DNA from: Liolophura sinensis
Taxonomy: Eukaryota; Mollusca; Polyplacophora; Chitonida; Chitonidae
DNA: 64,000 nt
Direction of reading: 5' to 3'
Assembly (NCBI RefSeq): GCF_032854445.1
Contig: NC_088295.1
Coordinates: forward strand, 12,077,385 to 12,141,384
The notes under the pieces are model-generated. The model did no database searches. It was not told the DNA's origin and worked only from the letters and a program-made list of their open reading frames with translations. This document shows positions 54,701 through 64,000 of the stretch, piece after piece (within the stretch, counting starts at the first letter, position 1; every line of letters begins with the position of its first letter). A program made the translations under genes and the position numbers.

Positions 54701-57700
54701 AGCTAAATCCTCTAAATTTCAGAACAACATATATGGGTACCGTACAAGGTTCTGGAATTTATCTTGTTAGTTATGTGTGTGCCTCTTACATATATGAATA
54801 CAGTAGGTGTGTTACAAGTTTACTTGAGTCCATTTGCCACTGCGATGAAGAAGTTCATTATGAATACATATACATATTTACACTACATGTATGTATCTAA
54901 TTACTGTTGTCTTCTTATTTATTCATGTGAGTTTCACAAAATCTCTCCATACTGGAAATATTTAAAGAGAGCTGTTGTTCAGTTTCCATATCTGTTTCTG
55001 GAAGTGTCCCAAGCTTTGAAATAGTCACTCACCATCGACATTGGCAGATGAATGTACCAGTACTTACATCAGATGAATGTACCAGTACTTACATCAGATG
55101 AATGTACCAGTACTTACATCAGATGAATGTATCAGTACTTACATCAGATGAATGTACCAGTACTTACATCAGATGAATGTACCAGTACTTACATCAGATG
55201 TATGTATCAGTACTTACATCAGATGAATGTACCAGTACTTACATCAGATGAATGTATCAGTACTTGCATCAGATGAATGTATCAGTACTTACATCAGATG
55301 AATGTATCAGTACTTGCATCAGATGAATGTACCAGTACTTACATCAGATGAATGTACCAGTACTTACATCAGATGAATGTATCAGTACTTACATCAGATG
55401 AATGTATCAGTACTTACATCAGATGAATGTATCAGTACTTACATCAGATGAATGTACCAGTACTTACATCAGATGAATGTATCAGTACTTACATCAGATG
55501 TATGTATCAGTACTTACATCAGATGAATGTACCAGTACTTACATCAGATGAATGTATCAGTACTTACATCAGATGTATGTATCAGTACTTACATCAGATG
55601 AATGTACCAGTACTTACATCAGATGAATGTACCAGTACTTACATCAGATGAATGTATCAGTACTTGCATCAGATGAATGTATCAGTACTTACATCAGATG
55701 AATGTATCAGTACTTGCATCAGATGAATGTATCAGTACTTACATCAGATGAATGTACCAGTACTTGCATCAGATGAATGTATCAGTACTTACATCAGATG
55801 AATGTATCAGTACCTACATCAGATGAATGTATCAGTACTTACATGTACTTATTCACAGCATGAAGTCATGTTGATTTTAGGCGTGGTAAGCTTCCTTATC
55901 CTCCACTCCTGCTTGATAACAGATTTTTGTTAATTCCGTGTATAAATGTGAGATGAATCTCAATGAGATTGCCTACTTGGACATGTATGAAAGTGTTTTG
56001 CTGTAAATCACCTGTAGATACATTTATAAAAGTGGGAGTTTATATTTGTTTGTTTTCAGATTTAGGGGGCGGAACAAGTCGCGTCCCACTGTCATTTGTG
56101 GTTCGGCCCCAAAATACAGAGTCTGTAGAGCAGGCCCAGTCTGCTTCCCTTGAATGTGTCCCTAATGCTAGGTATGTTAATGTGGGAGATTAGCATTTGG
56201 CAGCTTTTTGCTGTTGTGTATGTGTAAAGAATGTCCATTGTTTCCTAGAAACCTTAGGTTGACTTTAAATGTTTTTTTCTTCTGCAGCAGTCTTCAAAGT
56301 TAAGCAGTTTATTTATATGTGGCTAAAGATGATTCAGATTACAAGGCCGTATGTTCTTGTCTGGAATAACATAATTAATACACTGTGCTGAAAAAAAGGG
56401 ATTTATATGGTACACTCTAATCATATAGATTCTTGAAGCTTTCGGGTCAAGAGTAGCTGTTCTATGCCCATATCATACGTGTATTGTGTACAGTTTTGGC
56501 TTAATTTTTTGCTTTGAACACATTGATGATTCATCTACAGAACACTGTTATTGATACTTTTAAAACTTTATATCACCAGACCTATAACTGCTGTGGGAAT
56601 ACAGTGGTATAAGAAGGAGAATCAAGGGCAGCCTTTGCTAAGTGATGGGGTGAAGTACATTATCAGTGAGTCTGGCCGGAGACTGACCTTCAAGACTGTG
56701 TCATCTGCAGACTCTGGGGAGTATCAGTGTGAGGCCTCCATGGTCAGCGCTGGCAATGTGGAAAAAATCACTGCCTCTGCTAACCTTACCGTTCTCTGTA
56801 AGTGGCCACATCCATTTCTACAGTATTCTCATCTTGTTTCAATTTTTAAATGTTTGTTTGATGGATAATCACTATTAAAAGTATTGATCAAGTATTTCAT
56901 CAGATAACAAAAATAGTAGCTGTTGCTGTCTATGACTCTTAAATTGTTAAAGTTACATGTGTCAACTCTAATTATTAAAATATTTTAATTTGTGGCACAG
57001 ATAAACCTGACTTCCATCAGTGTAAGTGAAGCATTCTAGAGTATGGTGTTAAACAGTGATAAAGTAAATACAAGAAATTATTATCACCTTGTAATGATGG
57101 TCTTGCAAAAGTGTTGACATACATGTAGTTTTTGCGCTGGTCGTTCCAGTTGTCAGTTTGGGCAACATTTACCCAGAGCTGTTTCCTGTCTTAAAACTTG
57201 CTACTCCCGTTTGCTCATGTTGTGTTCATGTTTCCTTCACCTATAAGAGGCATTATATAAGAGAAATTTTTATGGTGCTTAGACAGCAGTTAAATAAATA
57301 AATCTGTGTTGGGCCTGTAGCTCCTCCCAGTTTTGTGCCTGGTGTGTCACACCAGAAGATGGCGAGGGACTTCAGCGAGACGGTGGAGATACCCTGCGAT
57401 GCGATAGGACTACCTACTCCTAATATTACATGGTACTTCAACACCAAGAAGATATCAACACTAGACAGTACACGGTAAGTGATTTCCTGAAATGTACACA
57501 CAAATGGTTTCTATGAATGGGATTCTTGGATTATTGTCTGGACAGGATTTTTATGTAGATGTACTCCATGTGCCTTCCTATATGGGTATATTGTGCTGCT
57601 GTAAATAAAGCAATGTGTTCATCATTTTGTTTACTATGCAGGCATAGTGTGTCAGAAAACGGACAGCTGACTATAAACAGTGTGGAGTTGACAGATGCAG

Positions 57701-60700
57701 GAGTATACCAGTGCTTTGCTACAAACAATGTGAATACTATATCAGAGGTGTTCTCATCCACATGGCTTGTGGTACACAGTGAGTGTAGTTCCCTATTGTT
57801 GTTTTACTTTGTATCTCTAAACTTGGAAAATGACTAATTTTACAGTATATGACGGATGATACTGTCATGGAAGTGAGGAATTGGTTTTCTGCAACCATTT
57901 AATTCCGGCACAGATAGGTTAAAATTTTTTATTTTATTATTAGGCGTACATATGGTAAATAACCTGACATGAAATTTCATTCATGACTCAGTTGCTCGTT
58001 TTGCACGATCCTTATTGGTGTATTGGTCTTAAAAAGGTGTTTTTAGGTTTGTGTGGAAGGTAGGATTAGGTAGGATCCTAATGAAAAAATACAGCACCAA
58101 CACAACATTTGGTTGAACTGTTAGGTAACCTATGTATTATACAGTACATCAGTATACATAGATTCTGTTTGATGTCTTACTTTGTGTAGGCTCTCCACCT
58201 ATCCTGGAAGTTGGACCACAGAACATGACGGCCATTGAGGATGCAGATTTACGTCTTCCTTGTCAGAGCATAGGTGCTCCACGACCCACAATCACGTGGG
58301 TCAGGGGTTAGTGTTATAAGCTTGTTTTTGATCTGCACCCTTTGGGATTTTATGAAAAGAAGCTTTGTGGGGCTTATGTCCAAGCAGTGACAGATAATTT
58401 ATGGCAACTATGAACTGGGCCAATTCTTTCAATGTCTTTTTAGTTTGTGCCAGCTAATTTGTAAAGAGAGTATCTCTCTTAGCTTTTTTCATTTAACTTG
58501 TACCACATATGTACAAATTTATGTCCATTTAAGGGACTACACTGATTTTAAATGATCTTGAACAAGTTTTTTCAAAGTCATTAGACCTATTTTACCATTA
58601 CCCTGCAAATTAACACAATTTCTCCTGCCACTATGCTTTTGGCCAAGGGCTGGTTTTGTGCATTGCTGGTTTTTTTTTTTATGTATGGCTGTTTGATTGC
58701 AGATGGTGGCAGTGGGAAGGAAAATATCACTAGTGATGGTCGCTTTGAGATTTTTGAGTCTGGAGAATTGCTGATAGCCCGAGCATTGCCGCAGGACACT
58801 GGAATGTACACTTGTAATGCAACGAACAGCATGGGGCATGTCTCTGCCAGTGCTTTTGTGAAAGTATTGGGTAAGTGTACATGTGGGCTCATTTGCTACT
58901 CTTGCTTCATAGCTCGCCAAGTTTTGATACCTTGAAGGAGAGAGGCAATTTTGTACTGTTTTAAGTGGACAAAGTTTTTTAACCAACAGATTTACATTTC
59001 ATGTGGTTGAAGATATGTTCAGGTCTTTATACATGTAAGGCGTGATAACTGAGTGAAAAATAAAAAAAAGTCTTTATAGTACAAAAGACCAGTATTTCAT
59101 CCATGGAACTACATTGTAGTTAACATTTACCAAATTGTATCTTACAGTAAAAACGCAAATAACGGAGCCTCCACAGAACAAACGTGTATGGAAGGGGTCG
59201 TCAACTGTGTTTCACTGCCGTGTGTCTCAAGATGAGACCGTACAGGTGACCTGGCGCTGGTTCCACATTGTTGGCGGCACAGAGAGACAGCTGGCAACCA
59301 CAGGGGACGAACACCATATATCTACAGTCAGAAACATAGACAAGGGCATATACAGGTGTAAAATCACCTCAGCTGGCGGCAACTTCACTTTAGAAGCTAG
59401 GCTAGATGTTATTGGTGAGTGGGCTTCTGAGAAGCATGAAATTAGTTTCCTCATTCTTACATTGACTTGTAGACTTGAAGAGTTATTTTATTATTTACCT
59501 GTTAACTGTGATTATTGTGGCAGTCATTCAGATCAGATGTGTAAGTTGTTTTGTTTTTATTCCACCATGTTAACAAAAACATTAGAAATGTTATATGTGA
59601 AACTGTTTTATTTGGTTATGTTGTAGAGTTGCCATTCAAACCAATCATCACAGATGTAAGGCTGTCTTCAGGTGAGAGGCCCCGCAGCGTGGTACTCACC
59701 TGGACTGCACCCTTTGATGGTAACGATCCCATCCAGACATACAAGATACAGTACAGAATTGTCACAGGTGAGAATTTGTTTGTCCATATAAATTTGTATA
59801 TACACTCTGTTTGTGATAGGGTGTGTAGGGTCATCTTTAAAAAATTCTTTGTTGGGGGTTTCATAACCCTACCAAGAAAAAGAGTCAGTGGTGAAGGTTT
59901 TTCCTGTTGTTAGGATATGGTTTTTAAATAAATTAACTTCGAGAGAAAACTAAAAAAGATGAATTCCATCTGCAGCCAAATAAAAACTTTTTTGGAGGGT
60001 TGGTTGGGTAACCCCCAACAAACATTTTTTAATGATGGCCCATTTAGTTTTTCATTTTCCAGAATTTGTCTTGAACTTGTTAAAGCATTCAGATTTTATG
60101 CACATGTTCGTATACTTATTCTTATGGTTGTAACGTCAAAAAGTTTTTGTAAAGTAGCATTTTTTTATTTTTTTTTTTATTTTTAGCTTATAAATAGAAT
60201 GTTTCAAAACCTTTGCTATACAGGTACTGATCCCCTACCACCAAATGATGGCTGGTTGAATCTACCAGACAACATTGCTGCGACAGAGCGGACCCACACA
60301 GTCACTGGACTGCGCCCTGCTCAGAGATACCAGTTTCGCATGTCAGCTGTGAACGGGGTTGGAGAAGGAGAGGCCAGTCTGGCTAAGCCTGATACGCCCA
60401 TTATGTTACCCCAGGAACGTGAGTGTGCTATAAATTTCTTGAATCACTGTGACACATCCAGAATACACATCAACAATGTTATCAATAAAAACCGAAGCAG
60501 TTATTATTTTTCAGGAATCTGTTTGTACTTTGGTTGAAATAAACAAGCTATACAATAGTGAATAACAATACAGTGTAGGCCAATAATTACTTAAAATGAT
60601 TTCTATTTTTTTTTTTCATTTTTTAACATTTTAACTGTAGAAGTGAATGTCACTGGAAAGTGGTTTTAGTAACTGTTTTATTATATTACATGATGCCTTT

Positions 60701-63663
60701 TTAAAGAGTGTCAGATTGCAATGATAATATTAGTTTAATTGCAACATAAACACACTTACTACCTTTATGTGCAGTTCTGAATTTGTATTAGTTGTGTTAG
60801 TTCTGAATTTGTATTAGTTGTGTTAGTTCTGAATTTGTATTAGTTGTGTTAGTTCTGAATTTGTATTAGTTGTGTTAGTTGTATTACATGTAAGAATTTT
60901 AGTATAGTAAGTTGATCATGAGTGTTTGTGCTCTTTGCAGCCCCCAGCGGTCCTCCGATAGGTGTGACGGGCACTCCTCGCTCCAGCAGCTCAGTCATGC
61001 TGCAGTGGCAAGAGCCAGATGAGAGCGTTTGGAACGGCCTGCTCCTTGGCTACGTCATTCGTTACAAACTTGCTGGCTATGATGACTCCACAATGCGTTA
61101 CTTCAACATCAGTAACTGGCAGATTACGACCCATGAGCTCACCGGATTACTTGTGTTCCAGCTGTATGAGATCTCTGTGGCCGCATACAATGCAGAGGGT
61201 GTAGGTGTGTACAGCAACAGTATCGAACTTCGTACTGAGGAGGGCACGCCCAATTTCCCTCCCACAAGAGTGACCACTGAGGCCATTAATTCTACCGCTA
61301 TTCGAGTCAGCTGGAAACCTCCAGACCCCCAGATGATCAATGGCATCAACCAGGGGTACAAAATAAAGGCAGAGTTGATCAGCGAGTCCCCACCTGAAGA
61401 AGTGTTCATGTCTGTGGCCCCAAACACGTCCCATCCTTACGGGGAGCAGTCAGCCGTGATGGTTAACCTAAGGAAGTACAGTGTGTATAGGGTGACAGTC
61501 GTGTGTTATACCACTGCAGGGGATGGACCCGTCAGTAACTACAGCACTGTTCGCACAGATGAGGATCGTAAGTCTGCACCTCTTGTCCCTCTGTCGTATT
61601 CCTAAGCCAATGAATGCAGTGGCAATAGTACAGAAGACTTTGGCAGAGTAATTTTTATAGGAAAACAGTAGTGTTTTTGTGATCCACTGCTGAGGTGCAT
61701 TTCAAGTGTCTGCATTAATAATACTGGTATTGATAATGGTTGTAAAGAGTATTTAATATTTATCTTGTACTTACAGTGCCTGGACCAGTTAGATCTCTGT
61801 CGTTTAATGTTAGTGATACTTCAATGATTGTCAAGTGGACAAACCCTGCAGAAACCAATGGCATTCTGACAGGTAGGTGTTTTTTTCTTAAAATTTGTCT
61901 TCTTCTGGATTTGTCAGGTGTATATTTATTGTAACAAACTCTGTAGTTTTTAGGCTCTTTACTTTATTTGTATGTTTCAAACCTCATGATTTTCAGGCTT
62001 CTTGCTATATTTCTTATTTTCCAAACTTCATAATTTTCAGGCTTCTGGCAATATTTCTTACCTCTCTGTATTTCTATTTTGTAAACTTTATGGTTTTCAG
62101 GTTTCACTGTGTATTATGAGAAGAAGAATACAACAGGAACACGTGTTACTATACCTGTCAACCCGTCAGAGAAGCAGACCCTCATCCGAGACCTTATTCC
62201 TGTCACCATGTACACAGTGTCTGTCGAGGCTAAGACAAGCAAAGGGGCGGGGCCTGCGCAGTCAGCTGACATTAAATCAGGTGTCCCACCCGGTCAGTTG
62301 AACATTTTCTGAAATCAGCACATGGAATTTATGTTGATATGACCCAAACTATTAAGGCTGGCTAATTATGTGGAAAAGTTCTAAAACTTTATCTGGAGGG
62401 AAGAAACTACTATTGTTTGAATTTATGTTGATATATCTCAAACTTTTAGATCTGCCTAATTATGTGGAAACCTTTATCTTCAAAGTTTTCTTATTTTTTT
62501 ATTTTATTTTTGGCAGTGTTAATATTTGTATCTCATGGTATAAAATGTATAGGTATTAAAAACTAAAAAAAATGAGGCTAACCAATTGTATCATTTGTTA
62601 TCAGAGTTGCCCACTGCCCCTCAGAGTCTGGGAATAAGTGACATCCAGGCACGGTCAGTGGTTGTCCAGTTTAGCCCAGGTTATAATGGGAAGACCTCAA
62701 TCATTAGGTGGATAGCAGAGGCCATGGTGATGGGTGAAGCCAACTGGACGGAGGTGTATAATGTGTTTGCTCCAGATGCTACCTCCATTACAGTCAGGAA
62801 TCTCAGGCCTTACACTCAGTACCAAGTGAGGCTCAAGGCGGAGAACATTAAGGGGCAGAGTGGGCCCAGTGACCCCAGTCGGCAGTTCCAGACTATCCAG
62901 GCTGCCCCGGATGCGCCCCCTGGGAACCTGACAGTCAGGGCTATTAATAGCACAGCGGTCCGCATCAGCTGGACAGTGAGTATCGATATGACCAGTCACT
63001 GTGAACAATTCCTGTGGTTGTTTCTGACTGTTAAATGATTACCTCCACTTGTATAACTACACCATAACCAATTAAGGCACATATTTACTTTTCAGGGCGT
63101 TATGAAAATGGCTATTGATTCCAGCCACAAAACTCTCTTTTGTCATAGTGATATTTACAGTGTCAGTTTTTGCCTTTGAAACTTTCGGGGCTCTGTTGAT
63201 GTTTATTTGACATTAGATTTACTGAAACTTACTATGGGAGTAAGGTGAAGCCAGAAAGGGGGAGGTTATTATAAACTGTCCATTTGCATTGATGTTGATC
63301 TTAATTTTGCAGCCTTTAGCAACAAGAGACTGGAATGGAGTTCCAAAAGGATACAAAATTTTCTACAAGCCGCGAGATCGTGAGACATTTGAGGAGAAGC
63401 GTATTGTCTTGGAGAACATTAACCTGGATAGCTACATTCTGGGAGGGCTGGAGGAATGGACAGAGTATCAGGTCAAGATGATGGCCTATAATGAGGTGGC
63501 TGACAGCGTGTACAGCCCAGTAGGGGTAGAGAGAACCAGGGAGGCTGTCCCTAGCGCTGGTCCGTCGAACATCTCTGCCATTGCTGCCAGCTCTACCTCC
63601 ATCAATGTCTCCTGGGCTGATGTACCCCTATATGATCGCAATGGCATGATCCAGGGATACAAG
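42744..63663 (+). CDS. SDK: Sidekick-type Ig/FN3 adhesion receptor, 5' part (continues beyond window)
   Basis: Sidekick proteins are homophilic adhesion receptors that guide synaptic layer choice and junction remodelling. Exons: 42744-42858, 52385-52654, 53507-53797, 56060-56171, 56580-56797, 57321-57474, 57642-57778, 58190-58306, 58703-58870, 59148-59414, 59627-59767, 60224-60418, 60941-61567, 61777-61872, 62101-62292, 62605-62975, 63313-63663. All phases chain (1,274 codons, no stop). Exon 1 gives a signal peptide (hydrophobic core LKCLVCVGILVLHSV). Six Ig domains follow, then FN3 1-7, the last truncated by the window. Repeated WNG...GY motifs (VWNGLLLGYVIRYK; DWNGVPKGYKIFYK) are typical of Sidekick FN3s. 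Ig2 has no cysteine. The last donor is AAG|GTAGAT. The six-Ig-then-FN3 order supports Sidekick over contactin or DSCAM; the transmembrane and PDZ-binding end lie outside the window. Confidence 0.9.
43063..43215 (-). mobile_element. SINE copy, inverted
   Basis: Begins on the + strand with TTTATTTATTTATTTGATTG (tail in reverse), then GTGTTATATGCC, CGACTGCATCCAGCATTACA and CTCATCCACAGGCTG, the reverse of the common SINE body. The head is missing. Confidence 0.75.
45450..45660. repeat. possible diverged interspersed repeat
   Basis: The segment TTGGTTTAATGTTCCCCTAA followed by GGAGACTGGCCAGG has the look of an old mollusc-type SINE 3' region, without a clear A or B box. Weak. Confidence 0.25.
51149..51397 (+). 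mobile_element. full-length tRNA-derived SINE
   Basis: The best-preserved head in the window: GGCCTTCGTGGCTCAGGTGG, then TTAATGTGCTAGCGCAG (A box region) and GAGTTGAAGTCCTGC (B box region). It then has the common body and the TTGAGTATGGCGTAAAACAC 3' end with an A-rich tail. Confidence 0.9.
51487..52053. mobile_element. TTAA-flanked MITE (piggyBac-type insertion)
   Basis: Perfect inverted ends AGGAGAAGAAAAC and GTTTTCTTCTCCT, bounded on both sides by TTAA (51483-51486 and 52054-52057). The 567-bp interior has no transposase. TTAA target duplications are the mark of piggyBac-superfamily insertion. Confidence 0.82.
52895..52985 (+). mobile_element. degenerate SINE 3' fragment
   Basis: The segment AAAATTGACCGCCGTTGTGA followed by AAGAGATACTTTAATTCG resembles the SINE CTGGTCGCCGTCGTATAAGT and AATATTCTTGAG blocks. 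It lies in the intron after Ig1. Confidence 0.5.
55045..55850. repeat. 25-bp minisatellite in the Sidekick Ig2-Ig3 intron
   Basis: About 32 head-to-tail copies of GATGAATGTACCAGTACTTA CATCA with a few fixed variants (C/T in ACCAG/ATCAG, A/T in GAATG/GTATG, TTACA/TTGCA). Because 25 is not a multiple of three, the same peptide pattern cycles through all frames, giving spurious open frames. Confidence 0.96.
60774..60885. repeat. 26-bp tandem repeat in Sidekick intron
   Basis: Four near-perfect copies of GTTCTGAATTTGTATTAGTT GTGTTA in the intron before the exon at 60941. Confidence 0.92.
61935..62100 (+). repeat. tandemly duplicated 3' splice-site region
   Basis: AAACYTYATGRTTTTCAGGYTTC-like segments occur ending at AG 61996, AG 62040 and the true acceptor AG 62100, with a more diverged TTTTTAGGCTC at 61953. 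All lie in the intron before the FN3-4 exon at 62101-62292. Confidence 0.75.
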
Positions 63664-64000
63664 GTAGATGGCATTCTTCAATAACTTTCAGAGTCATTGG
63701 AAACTTCAAGAAAACATGATGTGTTTATTTTGAATGTTTGATGACGCGGACACTTTATAACATCTCTGACTTTATCATGCGTAATTTAACAGATTAATAT
63801 CTCTGAAATGATGGGAAGGACATAAATATTTAACTGCAAAGGTTTCAGTAAAATAACACAGAGAATTGTATTGGACAAGAACGCCCAGATAACAAATTGT
63901 CATACTGAATCAGTTTAGAATGTCAGTACTCATTTTTTATATACATTTAGGAACATGTAGTTGCACCTGTGTTTGTTTTGTGGACCAGATTAAGTATGGA
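63664..64000 (+). other. Sidekick intron at window end
   Basis: Follows the donor AAG|GTAGAT. The frame would meet a TAA within 21 bases, so splicing is required. No further exon is seen before the window ends. Confidence 0.65.

Noticed and set aside
55427..55651. Open frame repeating MYQYLHQMNVPVLTSDEC
   Set aside because: A product of the 25-bp minisatellite, whose unit length lets the same pattern appear in every frame.
58537..58986. 149-codon minus-strand open frame
   Set aside because: Antisense to the Sidekick Ig5 exon and its intron; no recognisable domain.

Overview
The window is animal nuclear DNA: AT-rich, intron-rich and full of minisatellites and SINEs. The three host genes and the recurring tRNA-derived SINE (3' end GTACGGCGTAAAACACCAATCAAATAAATAAA-like) suggest a lophotrochozoan invertebrate such as a mollusc or brachiopod. 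The species cannot be read from the sequence.

Layout. (1) 2124-13107, + strand: a complete 10-exon cytochrome P450 gene of the CYP1/CYP2/CYP17 type (clan 2), 504 aa, all reading phases consistent. Intron 2 carries a 2.1-kb minisatellite grown out of the exon 2 splice donor, and intron 6 a second, 23-bp array. (2) 14330-16490: a 50-bp-unit minisatellite between two convergent genes. (3) 17366-25238, - strand: RSAD1, a HemW-like radical SAM protein, 13 exons placed, with one internal exon doubtful and a short C-terminus. Two of its introns hold the same 23-bp minisatellite in opposite orientations. (4) 25239-28540: non-coding, with a SINE, a CA tract and small hairpins. (5) About 28545-39280: a decayed 10.7-kb Maverick/Polinton/adintovirus-like element with degraded terminal inverted repeats. 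It contains a dead family B DNA polymerase, a reverse transcriptase relic, probable structural genes on both strands and a 372-bp internal inverted repeat pair. No integrase was recognised. (6) 39290-42743: non-coding, with a long TA tract. (7) 42744-63663 and past the window end, + strand: the 5' part of a Sidekick-type cell adhesion receptor, with signal peptide, six Ig domains and FN3 domains 1 to 7 (the last partial), 1,274 codons in 17 exons. Its 9.5-kb first intron holds a SINE and a MITE with TTAA flanks.

The host genes show no sign of working together: the P450 is an ER mono-oxygenase, RSAD1 a probable mitochondrial haem-handling protein, and Sidekick a neuronal adhesion receptor. The P450 and RSAD1 are convergent neighbours. 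Their shared link to haem is noted but is probably coincidence. Exon boundaries were set by eye from GT/AG sites, phase continuity and family resemblance, without alignments.
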